In this document: positions 8,593-17,718 of the stretch, one piece after another
Layout of the letters: every line of letters starts with the position of its first letter
Numbering within the stretch: the stretch's first letter is position 1
Assembly: GCF_015207875.1 (NCBI RefSeq)
Contig: NZ_JADEVZ010000009.1
Span: forward strand, 1-64,000
Length of the DNA stretch: 64,000 nt
Direction: 5' to 3'
DNA from: Dolichospermum sp. LEGE 00240
GTDB lineage: Bacteria > Cyanobacteriota > Cyanobacteriia > Cyanobacteriales > Nostocaceae
Made by a program: the position numbers and the translations under genes
Notes under the pieces: model-generated
Databases searched by the model: none
What the model was told of the DNA's origin: nothing
The model's input: the letters and a program-made list of their open reading frames with translations, nothing else

Positions 8593-11500
8593 TCATTCTA
8601 ACGGAAAACCGCCATATTTGTCAATGATTTGATCAATATGTTCCATAATGTTAATAGTCTCCGATATGATGGAAATAATATTTTGATAATGACTAATATC
8701 ATCAAAATTTAATTGTCTTCCTTTTCTGTCTTTCAACCATTTTTGACAAACTTGATAACCACCAATATAAAAATTCCAGATTTGTTGCGGAACTTGATCA
8801 AAATACTGTTCAGCATTTATCCAGATTTGTTGATGATTTTCATCATATTTGACCTGTTCGACCAGATCAGAACCAGGAATAGGATAGGTAGAAATTTCTG
8901 TTCCTGTTTCTTTCATTAAATGGTATTTGACTAGTTTATCACCTTTGATCACTAATTCCCAAAAAAGTGCAGCATTGGCAGTTAAAGGAACACGAGGAAA
9001 ATCAATCTTTAAAAATTCAGCGTAACGTTGACGGTAAATAGGAGCATGAAAGATAGCGTAAATGTAATTAAAAATATCCTCAGGTCCAAAGGTTTTAGTT
9101 TTATCTCCTTTTCCATCAGAAATAAATTCTAAATCTAGTTTTTCAGAGAATTGTGTAATAAATTCTGGGGATAAATTCGGTTTACGTTCATGAGACTGAT
9201 TAATGATATTATTATCAAGAGTAGGCTTATTAGTTGGGTAAAGGTAAAGAGGAAAAATATACGAACCATTTACATCCATAGAAATAGCAGTACAGGGAAC
9301 ATTAGATATTAGTGAATGTCTCCATTCCTGGAGTTTTACTATTCTTGGTAAATTGAAAACTAAATTATCTTTCCTAAAAACATGATTCAGTAACTCTTTT
9401 CTGGGTCTATCCATTACTACATCACTATAATAACAATAGCGTAAATCAAAAGGACGATATAAACAAGTAATTATTTTAGCTTTCCATTTATCATCTGAGA
9501 GAATTGCTTTTCTAACTTTATCTAATTCCCAATTTTGATTATTAGTAATGTTATATTTGTCAGCATATTCTTGATTAGATAAATTGTTCTCTCGCAATTC
9601 TTGAAATCTTTTAGTAATATTTTCTTCATCAAAATCAATAGCAAAATGGTCTCTATGAGTTTGAAAACCTAAAACATTAACACTCATTATTTCGTTAATT
9701 TTCCACATTTGCTCATGTTCGACTCTTAAATCAATATTTTGAGGCTTAAATAAATAAAATGGTGTATTTGGTGCTAATTGTTCCCAATTAGTAGAACTAA
9801 TATCATTTTCCCCTAACCAATGATACTTACCACCAACTAACTCTTTATTTTCATAAACTTCTCTAGAACCCCATAAATCAGCATGATAAACTGTTGCTAA
9901 TTGTTTCTGACTATTTTGTTCTTTATTTTGATATTTAATAAAAAATCCAATTGCTACCCCTTGCTGAATATCAAAAACATTTTGATCTGCTGAACCGTCA
10001 GGACAAACTTCTTTCTTCTTACTATTACCATGTAGATCTAAAACATAAATCTCATCAAAAGTTTCCATTAAACTTTGACGCATACCCCGAAAGGTGGGGT
10101 TATCTAAATAACCATGATTGGTAATAAAAGCTAAAATTCCGTAACCTGTTTTTTCAATTCTCCATTGACTAAACCGGATAAATTTTACATAATCATCATT
10201 TAACCATTTAGGATTTTTTTCACCTAAAGGTTTTCCGTCAACTTCAAAATAATTTCCTGTTTCACAATTATAAATACTATCTTCACCTTTCAAAAGATTT
10301 TTGATCCAATCACCTGTATTTACAGAGTGTCCAGAATAAGGAGGATTTCCCAAAATTACCATAACTGGATTTTCTTGTTTAATAAGCTTTGCTGCTTCTG
10401 CTTCTTGTTTAATTCGATAACCAAAACTAACCATTTGATCTTCTAACTGAAAAGCCTCTTGTAAAGTATTAGTTAAATAAATCCTTAACCGTTCCTCAGA
10501 ACTAAAATCATAACCTAATTCTTGCAACTGTAAAACTAATTTTATATGTGCTACAGTATAGGGAGCCATTAATAACTCAAAACCAAATAATCGCGGTAAT
10601 AAATGTTGACTAACATAACTTGACCACATCCCCCTTTGATTTTTAAACTTATCATAAATAAAATCAATGACATTGTGGATAAAAGTTCCCGTTCCCACTG
10701 CAGGATCTAAAATCCAAACTTGATGGGTTTCGATAGTTCCCTCACCCTGGGGATTAGGAACTTTAATCTTTTTAGAATCTGCTAAACCCTTACCAATATT
10801 GAACTTATGTTTGAGAATATAATCTACACTTTTGACAATATAATTAACCACAGGTTCAGGAGTATAATAAACCCCTCTTGATTCTCGCATTTTCGGGTCA
10901 TATTCCGCCAAAAAAGTTTCATAAAAATGGACAATAGGATCTTCTGTGCGAGTCCGTTTACCAAAATCTTTGAGAATTTCCGCCATTTCCGTTTGTTGGA
11001 GGATACGCGCTAAATTATCTACAGTCCAACTAATTCTATCATCTAAATTATGTCCGGCTATTTGTCCAAAAATACTTCTTAAAAAAGGGTTAGTTTTCGG
11101 TAATTTAAAAGCTGCTGTTTCCCGTGAAAAAGTCTCAACATTATCAGTATTACACCGCGCTGCAAATAAACCATAACAAATAGTTTGGGCGTACATATCC
11201 GCAAATTGTTCAACGGTTAAATCCTTAATTAATACTCGTTGAAATGATTCCAACTGTTCCCGTAAAGTTCCCCCTTTATCCACATCATTTAACGCCGTTT
11301 TAATAGCATCTCTCATCAATTGAGCTAAACTAGCCATAGGTTTAGCTAAATCCTTGGGTGTCGTGATTTGGGGAACTTTAGCTAATAAAAATTGCCGCAA
11401 AAGTTGGTCAACTTCCTGCATTCCTTCCTGATCAACTTTGATTTTTTTGTTTTTATCAATAGTTCCCAAGGATGCAGATAGTTTTAACTCTCCTTGGACA

Positions 11501-11820
11501 TACCAACGAAACTCTAAATAATCAGTTAAAATCAAATTACCCAAAGCCTGAAAATAACGCCCCATTTGAGCAGTTTTTTCCACTTTTTTGAGAGAAACAC
11601 CAATATCTTTAGCCTCAATATGTCCAATTTCTAAAACACCATTTTTTACCACAAAATCGGGCGCACCGCAAGCGATTCTTTTCGGTTCATTAATAGCTTG
11701 AATACCAGAATCCAAAGACTCCATTAACTTCTTAAAAGCCGGACGATAACTATGTTCAGTAGCATTTTGTCCTTGATAAACTTGAGTAACTTCCTGAAAA
11801 TAAACTTGTAAATAATTCAT
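8593..11820 (-). CDS. Single-chain restriction-modification enzyme (type ISP/IIG-like)
   Basis: A 1075-residue protein combining nuclease, N6-adenine methyltransferase and target-recognition parts. Near residues 50-70 a PD-(D/E)xK-like motif is visible (GAPDFVVKNGVLEIGHIEAKD region). The methyltransferase has GVYYTPEPVVNYIV near 317, SAM motif LDPAVGTGTF near 370 and catalytic NPPY near 493. The C-terminal third should be the specificity domain. Classical type ISP enzymes (LlaGI, about 1570 residues) carry an SF2 helicase between nuclease and methyltransferase. No Walker A or DEAD motif is seen here, so translocation is unlikely. Two small orphan genes follow on the same strand. Confidence 0.85.
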   Translation of the reverse strand: MNYLQVYFQEVTQVYQGQNATEHSYRPAFKKLMESLDSGIQAINEPKRIACGAPDFVVKNGVLEIGHIEAKDIGVSLKKVEKTAQMGRYFQALGNLILTDYLEFRWYVQGELKLSASLGTIDKNKKIKVDQEGMQEVDQLLRQFLLAKVPQITTPKDLAKPMASLAQLMRDAIKTALNDVDKGGTLREQLESFQRVLIKDLTVEQFADMYAQTICYGLFAARCNTDNVETFSRETAAFKLPKTNPFLRSIFGQIAGHNLDDRISWTVDNLARILQQTEMAEILKDFGKRTRTEDPIVHFYETFLAEYDPKMRESRGVYYTPEPVVNYIVKSVDYILKHKFNIGKGLADSKKIKVPNPQGEGTIETHQVWILDPAVGTGTFIHNVIDFIYDKFKNQRGMWSSYVSQHLLPRLFGFELLMAPYTVAHIKLVLQLQELGYDFSSEERLRIYLTNTLQEAFQLEDQMVSFGYRIKQEAEAAKLIKQENPVMVILGNPPYSGHSVNTGDWIKNLLKGEDSIYNCETGNYFEVDGKPLGEKNPKWLNDDYVKFIRFSQWRIEKTGYGILAFITNHGYLDNPTFRGMRQSLMETFDEIYVLDLHGNSKKKEVCPDGSADQNVFDIQQGVAIGFFIKYQNKEQNSQKQLATVYHADLWGSREVYENKELVGGKYHWLGENDISSTNWEQLAPNTPFYLFKPQNIDLRVEHEQMWKINEIMSVNVLGFQTHRDHFAIDFDEENITKRFQELRENNLSNQEYADKYNITNNQNWELDKVRKAILSDDKWKAKIITCLYRPFDLRYCYYSDVVMDRPRKELLNHVFRKDNLVFNLPRIVKLQEWRHSLISNVPCTAISMDVNGSYIFPLYLYPTNKPTLDNNIINQSHERKPNLSPEFITQFSEKLDLEFISDGKGDKTKTFGPEDIFNYIYAIFHAPIYRQRYAEFLKIDFPRVPLTANAALFWELVIKGDKLVKYHLMKETGTEISTYPIPGSDLVEQVKYDENHQQIWINAEQYFDQVPQQIWNFYIGGYQVCQKWLKDRKGRQLNFDDISHYQNIISIISETINIMEHIDQIIDKYGGFPLE

Positions 11821-12272
11821 AACTGAATCATACCCCTTAAAAAACTCTGCTTCTCTTCCTCTGTGCCTGGAGTGCCTCTGCGTGAGCTAAAATTTAACTA
11901 TAGATATTAATTAGAGTAATTATAAATTAAATCTATCTTAACTAACAGTAAAATCACCAAGACGTTGATACAATTTAGGGTTAGTCATCTGCACCGGGAA
12001 GATTTTTCCCATTCCCACAACCCCAGGTACATGAAAAAAATCCAGATTCTCAATCTCTTATATATCAGGCTTACCTATAATAATTGAAGAAGCTGCACAA
12101 AATAAAACATCAAGTACAAAACCGACTCTGCTATCCTCTCTCCAACGTCACCCTGTAGAGATAATCTAGAAATTATCCCTATAAGCTAAATTTTGGCAGA
12201 CAATAACAATCGTGGCAGGTTAATTTTAGCGGGTCAATTTACAACATCCACAACGGGAGAACAGCAAAATCT
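11821..12272. other. Intergenic region before ndhH (452 bp)
   Basis: No convincing gene. It begins with a common cyanobacterial spacer motif (TGCCTCTGCGTGAG near 11871). On the minus strand 11944-12060 an open stretch of about 38 codons (PGVVGMGKIFPVQMTNPKLY) has no clear start and may be a gene remnant. The ndhH promoter and leader must lie in the right half, but I cannot point to a clear -10/-35 pair. Confidence 0.4.
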
Positions 12273-13457
12273 ATGAGTAGAATCGAAACCCGCACTGAAC
12301 CGATGGTGCTAAATATGGGTCCTCATCACCCATCAATGCACGGAGTCTTGCGCCTAATTATGACCCTAGATGGTGAAGATGTCGTTGACTGTGAACCAGT
12401 TATTGGCTATCTACACCGGGGAATGGAGAAAATTGCCGAAAACCGGACTACAATCATGTACGTCCCCTACGTTAGCCGTTGGGACTACGCTGCGGGGATG
12501 TTTAATGAAGCGGTGACAGTCAACGCACCGGAAAAATTAGCAGGTATCACCGTACCCAAACGCGCCAGCTATATTCGCGTGATTATGCTGGAACTCAACC
12601 GCATTGCGAACCACCTCCTATGGTTTGGTCCATTCTTGGCTGACGTAGGCGCGCAAACACCCTTTTTCTACCAATTCCGGGAACGGGAAATGATTTATGA
12701 TCTGTGGGAAGCCGCCACAGGCTACCGCATGGTTAATCATAACTATTTCCGTGTTGGTGGTGTGGCTGTTGACTTACCCTATGGTTGGGTAGATAAGTGT
12801 TTAGATTTTTGTGATTACTTTATCCCCAAAGTGGATGAATACGAACGCTTAGTTACCAATAACCCCATTTTCCGCCGCCGTATTGAAGGTCTGGGAACTA
12901 TTACCCGTGAAGAAGCTATTAATTGGGGGCTTTCTGGTCCGATGTTACGGGCTTCTGGGGTAAAATGGGATTTACGGAAGGTTGACCACTACGAATGTTA
13001 CGATGATTTTGATTGGGATGTTCAGTGGGAAACCGTCGGCGATTGTCTTGCTCGTTACATGGTACGGATGCGAGAAATGCGCGAATCTGTTAAAATTATT
13101 CGGCAAGCGATCGCTGGATTACCCGGTGGACCCTACGAAAACCTAGAAGCCAAGCGGTTAATGGCTGGGAAAAAATCTGAATGGGATGGTTTTGATTACC
13201 AATTCGTGGCTAAAAAAGTTTCTCCGACTTTCAAAGTTCCCAAAGGTGAAATCTACTCCCGTGTCGAAAGTGGTAAGGGAGAATTAGGGATTTATTTAGT
13301 TGGTGATAATAATGTTTTCCCCTGGCGCTGGAAAATCCGCGCCGCAGACTTCAACAACTTACAAATTCTACCTCATTTACTGCGAGGAATGAAGGTTGCA
13401 GATATCGTTGTTATTCTCGGTAGTATAGACGTAATTATGGGTTCTGTTGATAGGTAA
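12273..13457 (+). CDS. ndhH: NAD(P)H-quinone oxidoreductase subunit H
   Basis: A 394-residue NdhH, the 49-kDa-type subunit of the photosynthetic NDH-1 complex on the thylakoid membrane. It lines the plastoquinone site at the junction of the peripheral and membrane arms. Diagnostic segments are [18 protein letters not shown] near 12, [17 protein letters not shown] near 43, [10 protein letters not shown] near 228, and the C-terminal [16 protein letters not shown] with the conserved Asp. Length and ends are standard. It stands alone here, as is common for cyanobacterial ndhH. Confidence 0.97.
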   Translation: MSRIETRTEPMVLNMGPHHPSMHGVLRLIMTLDGEDVVDCEPVIGYLHRGMEKIAENRTTIMYVPYVSRWDYAAGMFNEAVTVNAPEKLAGITVPKRASYIRVIMLELNRIANHLLWFGPFLADVGAQTPFFYQFREREMIYDLWEAATGYRMVNHNYFRVGGVAVDLPYGWVDKCLDFCDYFIPKVDEYERLVTNNPIFRRRIEGLGTITREEAINWGLSGPMLRASGVKWDLRKVDHYECYDDFDWDVQWETVGDCLARYMVRMREMRESVKIIRQAIAGLPGGPYENLEAKRLMAGKKSEWDGFDYQFVAKKVSPTFKVPKGEIYSRVESGKGELGIYLVGDNNVFPWRWKIRAADFNNLQILPHLLRGMKVADIVVILGSIDVIMGSVDR

Positions 13458-13504
13458 TCAATCGTGATACTCCAGGAATTAAATGTGTACTTTCTGGAAT
13501 CCTT

Positions 13505-13528
13505 GTAGAGACATTCTAACGTCTCTAC
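13505..13528. repeat. Short dispersed hairpin (GTAGAGAC...)
   Basis: An inverted repeat GTAGAGAC/GTCTCTAC just downstream of ndhH. A sister copy lies at 50724-50747, so this is a dispersed palindrome rather than a gene-specific signal. It could still stall transcription. Confidence 0.6.
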
Positions 13529-13633
13529 ATTACCTACCGTACCTATTGACAAAAAACATTATCGGCTTAATTTAATCCCACATTCCGCAGATACTAAAGC
13601 AAATTTAGGAATTAAAAATTTAGAGAAAGTAAA

Positions 13634-13672
13634 GCCTGAAAAGATTGCCGAGCAAAGATCTCAGGCTTTTAT
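13634..13672 (+). terminator. Possible intrinsic terminator downstream of ndhH
   Basis: AAAGCCTGA near 13631 pairs with TCAGGCTTT near 13661, followed by a short T-rich stretch. The loop is long (about 20 nt), so it may be a weak terminator or simply a repeat. Confidence 0.4.
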
Positions 13673-13675
13673 TTG

Positions 13676-13855
13676 TTAAAATGCCAATATTCTTCTTAAT
13701 TCTTCAGGAATATCATCATCTTCATTCTTGAGAATATAACCGTATTTAATGGCAGTGAGAACATTGACCATATAGATCAGATTAGTAGATTCTAAGATAT
13801 TAGGAGCGATCGCTGGATCATCCTCACTACCAAAACTACCACCGCGTAACGTTAG
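13676..13855 (-). pseudogene. C-terminal remnant of an unknown gene
   Basis: A minus-strand frame of about 59 codons opens after a stop and ends at 13676 (GGSFGSEDDPAIAPN, then NLIYMVNVLTAIKYGYILK and DDDIPEELRRILAF). Only the last 31 residues have an ATG (13771). The sequence looks coding, with acidic and amphipathic segments, but lacks a proper start. I read it as the tail of a broken gene; a 31-residue small protein is the alternative. Confidence 0.4.
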
Positions 13856-14003
13856 TTATTGATCAGGAGCAAGAGTTTCACTCCCTATCTCAAAATATTC
13901 TGTAACTACTGAACTTTGCTTAAATTTGATTACAAAATACAGACAAAAACCACTATTCTATGATTTGGCTACCATCGTTCCAGAATCAATACCCTAAATT
14001 AAT

Positions 14004-14036
14004 AGATCCCCGACTTCTTGGAGAAGTCGGGGATCT
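14004..14036. terminator. Strong 15-bp hairpin between ndhH and ctaB
   Basis: AGATCCCCGACTTCT and AGAAGTCGGGGATCT form perfect 15-bp arms around a 3-nt loop. It lies 23 bp past the ctaB stop (minus strand) and after the ndhH unit (plus strand), so it could end transcription on either strand. The same palindrome is a common dispersed repeat in Nostocales. Confidence 0.55.
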
Positions 14037-14058
14037 GGGATCTATATCCTGAGCATGA

Positions 14059-15009
14059 TTACAAGTGGAATTGATGAAGCACTGTACTCACTAAATGATG
14101 AGTAATAGGTAAACTATCTACCACCATTGCTAAACACAACAGCATCATGTAGGAAATGGAATACAAAAATAACTCGCGGGCGATGGTTTTATCTTCGGGA
14201 TTTTGCAACAACCGCCAAGATTTATGGACAAATACTCCCCCTAAAGTCAAGGCAATAACAGCATAGACAATGCCACTGGCGTGTAAGGGGTAAAACAGCA
14301 AGATGGTTGCTGTGACAGTAATTACCGTATAAAACCAAATTTGCCTGACGGTGGCTTCATCGCCTACGACTACAGGCAACATGGGGATGCCTACCTTGGC
14401 GTAATCATCACGAATCATTAGTGCTAAAGCCCAGAAATGGGGGGGTGTCCATAAAAAGACAATGGCAAAGATGAGCCAAGCCGCCCAGCTTAAAGTATCT
14501 GTGACTGCCGCCCAACCGACTAAAGCGGGAATTGCTCCGGCTGCACCACCAATGACGATATTTTGAGTGCTATGACGTTTGAGCCAGTGAGTATAGACTA
14601 AAACATAAAAGATGATGCCAGAGAAGGCTAAGAATGCGGCTAAAAGATTGGCGCATACCGTGAGGAGGGTAAAAGAAAGTACAGCCAGGGCGATCGCAAA
14701 AATTAACGCATCCCGGGGTTGAATTTTCCCAGAGGGCATAGGACGATGGCGTGTCCGCTCCATGTCATAATCTATATCTCGGTCATAGATACAGTTAATG
14801 GTTTGGGCGCTGGCTGCTGCTAAAGTTCCACCAATCATGGTAATAATTAACAACCAAGGATCTACCTCACCTTTGGCAGCTATCCACATACTCCCAGCAG
14901 TAGTAATTAATAGCAGGGGAATAATTCGGGGTTTGGTTAGCTGGTAGTAACTTTGAACGACTTGGAGAAATGTGTCGTGTTGACGACGAGAGACATTAGT
15001 CTCAATCAT
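14059..15009 (-). CDS. ctaB: Protoheme IX farnesyltransferase (heme O synthase)
   Basis: A 316-residue integral membrane prenyltransferase (UbiA superfamily) that adds a farnesyl group to heme b to make heme O, the first step to heme A. The Asp-rich substrate motif [20 protein letters not shown] lies near residues 92-111. Multiple hydrophobic helices include [14 protein letters not shown] and a second conserved loop ([19 protein letters not shown]). It follows ctaA on the same strand with a 111-bp gap of GAGTCAG repeats, and it diverges from coxBAC, whose oxidase needs heme A. Confidence 0.96.
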   Translation of the reverse strand: MIETNVSRRQHDTFLQVVQSYYQLTKPRIIPLLLITTAGSMWIAAKGEVDPWLLIITMIGGTLAAASAQTINCIYDRDIDYDMERTRHRPMPSGKIQPRDALIFAIALAVLSFTLLTVCANLLAAFLAFSGIIFYVLVYTHWLKRHSTQNIVIGGAAGAIPALVGWAAVTDTLSWAAWLIFAIVFLWTPPHFWALALMIRDDYAKVGIPMLPVVVGDEATVRQIWFYTVITVTATILLFYPLHASGIVYAVIALTLGGVFVHKSWRLLQNPEDKTIARELFLYSISYMMLLCLAMVVDSLPITHHLVSTVLHQFHL

Positions 15010-15061
15010 GTTGGGTCTTTTTCCTTATTTTTCAAGAACTGGTCAGCAAACCGCTGTAAGC

Positions 15062-15112
15062 AGGAGTCAGGAGTCAGGAGTCAGGAGGAGGAAGAAGAAG
15101 GAGTCAGGAGTA
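15062..15112. repeat. STRR heptamer tract between ctaA and ctaB
   Basis: AGGAGTC-type heptamers (CAGGAGT units) in tandem. They belong to the short tandemly repeated repetitive class common in heterocystous cyanobacteria. The number of units alters only spacer length here. Confidence 0.8.
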
Positions 15113-15120
15113 AAACTGAG

Positions 15121-16071
15121 TTACTGTGTTGGTGACGGAGGAAGTAAACGATCCCGTAGTGATAAAACTGTAAATACTACCAAAGTCCCCAGTAAAGTCG
15201 CACCGATAGCTTGGTGAGAAACAGTGAGAGGTTCAACTTGTAAATGTAGACGGAAGGTAGCCACACCCAAGAGGAGTTGTAAAATCAACAAACCACCAGC
15301 CATATTTGCCAGTTTTCGCAAAGTCGGGTGCAGTGCGGGTGTTCGCCAAGAGATGAAAACAACTGCTAAAGTAGCGATGGTTGGCGGTACTAAGCCAAAA
15401 ATATGGCTGTACATGACATCACAAAGTTGATAGCGAGGCGCTGCTGCCAGCAGTTCCCCTGCCAAACACTGGTGTAAAGCCCAACGCGAACCTACTATTG
15501 CACCCAGTAAACTTTGCAAGTAGACGCAAATAGCAGCAGTTAAACCCACCCAAGGCAACTTTCCTACTGTTCCCGTGCCTTGATAGGGACTCAAACTTGT
15601 GCCGATAATTAACAACGTGGTGAAAAATAGTAACGCTGTTCCTAAATGGGCGGTAACGATATCAAACCGCAATAATTCAGTTACAGTCAGTCCGCCCAGA
15701 ATTCCTTGGAAGACGATTAAAAACAGGGCAAATGTGGATGCCCAAGGTAGCCATTTGGGTAAAGATTGACGATGCCACCAGGATAAACCACAAAGGGCGA
15801 TCGCACTAAAACCAATTAAAGCTGCATCAAGGCGATGAAACCACTCCAAAAACACTTGGAGATTCATTTGCTTGGCTGGAACTAACTCCCCATAGCACAA
15901 AGGCCAGTCAGGGCAAGCAAGACCAGCATTCATCACGCGGGTAGCGCTGCCTATAGCCATCAAAATTAAGGTGGCTACGCATATTTTCCACACCAAGGGA
16001 CGAATTATCTCCTGGGGCTGTCGTGCTACTGTGGCCGCTTTATTTTGTTGTTCTAGGACAAATTCATTCAT
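15121..16071 (-). CDS. ctaA: Heme A synthase (CtaA/Cox15)
   Basis: A 316-residue multi-span membrane enzyme that oxidises the C8 methyl of heme O to formyl, giving heme A for cytochrome oxidase. Conserved histidine sites are visible: EWFHRLDAALIG, IVTAHLGTALLF, and VSHQAIGATLLG near the C-terminus. The motif RVMNAGLACPDWPLCYGEL near residue 50 is typical of the family. I start it at ATG 16071 (MNEFVLEQQ) rather than the TTG two codons upstream. It forms a unit with ctaB and is divergent from coxB. Confidence 0.95.
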   Translation of the reverse strand: MNEFVLEQQNKAATVARQPQEIIRPLVWKICVATLILMAIGSATRVMNAGLACPDWPLCYGELVPAKQMNLQVFLEWFHRLDAALIGFSAIALCGLSWWHRQSLPKWLPWASTFALFLIVFQGILGGLTVTELLRFDIVTAHLGTALLFFTTLLIIGTSLSPYQGTGTVGKLPWVGLTAAICVYLQSLLGAIVGSRWALHQCLAGELLAAAPRYQLCDVMYSHIFGLVPPTIATLAVVFISWRTPALHPTLRKLANMAGGLLILQLLLGVATFRLHLQVEPLTVSHQAIGATLLGTLVVFTVLSLRDRLLPPSPTQ

Positions 16072-16566
16072 TAACAATACCTTCGGACTGCTTGTGCAAG
16101 AACAGTTGAAAATTTTCTATCTTGATTTAGTACCAACCTCTACTCACCCTAACCTATAGGTCAAAATGTAGAAATCAGCTTTCCCTTACACTTTGGATCA
16201 CTTTAGCTAGTTTTCGCTGTAAGATTTTGTGCTGTTTTGCAGATGGAAATAATTAACCAATGGGAATTAATGGAAATTTCTGAAAATTTTTGCCTAATTG
16301 TCATCTAACCTGGGCAAGACAACTTATCTCCCTTGTACTCAAAATTGTGTTCTTAATCGAAAAAATTAATAAAGATTTCAGACCAGCGGACACTATATCT
16401 CATTCCCTGCACTACCTTAGTAAGTAGAGTTACTTTAACAAGTGAAGTAACTTACAGATAAAAATGCCTTTACCATTTTTTGCTTTGTTGGGTTGCGCTG
16501 TTGCCTAACCCAACCTACGAATCGAAGGTATTGAGATAAAATAGTCAATTAATCACCAAATCAGCC
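16072..16566. promoter_or_regulatory. Divergent ctaA/coxB intergenic region
   Basis: The 495-bp spacer must contain promoters for both ctaAB (left) and coxBAC (right). It is AT-rich with several TTAATTAAT-type stretches; no operator can be assigned with confidence. A dispersed repeat (GTTGGGTTGCGCTG...CCTAACCCAACC, 16486-16519) sits about 50 bp before coxB. Confidence 0.5.
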
Positions 16567-17517
16567 GTGAAAATTCCAAATGCAATCTGGACATTACTCA
16601 TTGGCATTGTCCTCACACTTGCCAGCCTCTGGTACGGTCAAAATCACGGTCTGTTACCTGTAGCGGCCTCCGACGAAGCCCCTTTGGTAGATGGTCTATT
16701 CAACACCATGATGACTGTTTCTACAGGCATATTTTTGATTGTTGAAGGTGTTTTAATTTACGCTGTTATTAGATATCGTCGTCGGGCTGGAGACAATGAA
16801 GATGGGCCAGCAATTGAAGGTAATGTACCTCTAGAGATACTGTGGACAGCGATCCCCGCAATTATCGTTGTTGGTATTTCTCTCTACAGTTTTGATGTGT
16901 ATAACAACACTGGTGGCTTTGATCCCCATTCGGCTCATGCTGCCCCGATGATGGAAGATGCCATGAATATGCCGCGAACGGCAAGGGCTGCCGTTGTCCA
17001 GGTATCACAGTCAGATACAAGTTCTCGTGAAGTCAAAAAACCAGCAGAATTAACCATTAACGTCACTGGACTTCAATATGCTTGGTTGTTTAACTATCCA
17101 GACAAGGACGTAACAACGGGTGAACTGCATTTACCCATTGGCAAAACTGTGGAAATCAACATGACAGCGAATGATGTGATCCACGCGTTTTGGATTCCTG
17201 AATTTCGGGTAAAACAGGATGCTATTCCTGGTAGACAAACCCATTTGCGATTTACACCCAGAAAAGCGGGTGATTATGACCTAATTTGTGCTGAATTGTG
17301 TGGTCCATATCACGGGGTGATGAAAAGCCAAGTAGTTGTGGAGACACAGGAAGCTTTTGATAGTTGGATGCAAGAACAACTAATTGCTGCTAAAGATATC
17401 CCTAATCAAGCGGTGGCTGTTAATTCTATGTCCATGACTATGACTGCTGATGAATTTCTCTCTCCTTACACTCACGATATGGGCATTCACTCAGAAATTC
17501 TGCATCAAATTAAGTAG
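16567..17517 (+). CDS. coxB: Cytochrome c oxidase subunit II
   Basis: A 316-residue subunit II of an aa3-type oxidase, start GTG 16567. It has two N-terminal membrane helices (LIGIVLTLASLWYG; TGIFLIVEGVLIYAVI) and then the periplasmic cupredoxin domain. The CuA ligands are present: HAFWIPEFRVKQD followed by CAELCGPYHGVMK with both Cys, His and Met. It receives electrons from cytochrome c or plastocyanin. First gene of coxBAC, the cox1-type locus next to ctaAB as in Anabaena. Confidence 0.96.
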   Translation: MKIPNAIWTLLIGIVLTLASLWYGQNHGLLPVAASDEAPLVDGLFNTMMTVSTGIFLIVEGVLIYAVIRYRRRAGDNEDGPAIEGNVPLEILWTAIPAIIVVGISLYSFDVYNNTGGFDPHSAHAAPMMEDAMNMPRTARAAVVQVSQSDTSSREVKKPAELTINVTGLQYAWLFNYPDKDVTTGELHLPIGKTVEINMTANDVIHAFWIPEFRVKQDAIPGRQTHLRFTPRKAGDYDLICAELCGPYHGVMKSQVVVETQEAFDSWMQEQLIAAKDIPNQAVAVNSMSMTMTADEFLSPYTHDMGIHSEILHQIK

Positions 17518-17578
17518 TTTAGGAATTACTTGAGTTGCAGCAGTTACAAAAAGAGATTTTGAACCTTTAAGTTATACA

Positions 17579-17716
17579 TTCATGCAGGGGCAGGGGGCAG
17601 GGGGATAAAATTCTTTCTGACTCCTGAACTCCTGAACTCCTGATAGCGTTCACGTAGTGTGCCGAAGGCATAGCGTGGCGTTAGCCATACTCCTGACTCC
17701 TGACTCCTTTTTTAAA
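17579..17716. repeat. STRR and palindromic repeats between coxB and coxA
   Basis: GGCAGGG and CTCCTGA heptamers flank a palindromic insert (GTGCCGAAGGCATAGCGTGG). The 201-bp spacer has no gene. The repeats may lower or modulate cotranscription of coxA. Confidence 0.75.
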
Positions 17717-17718
17717 AT

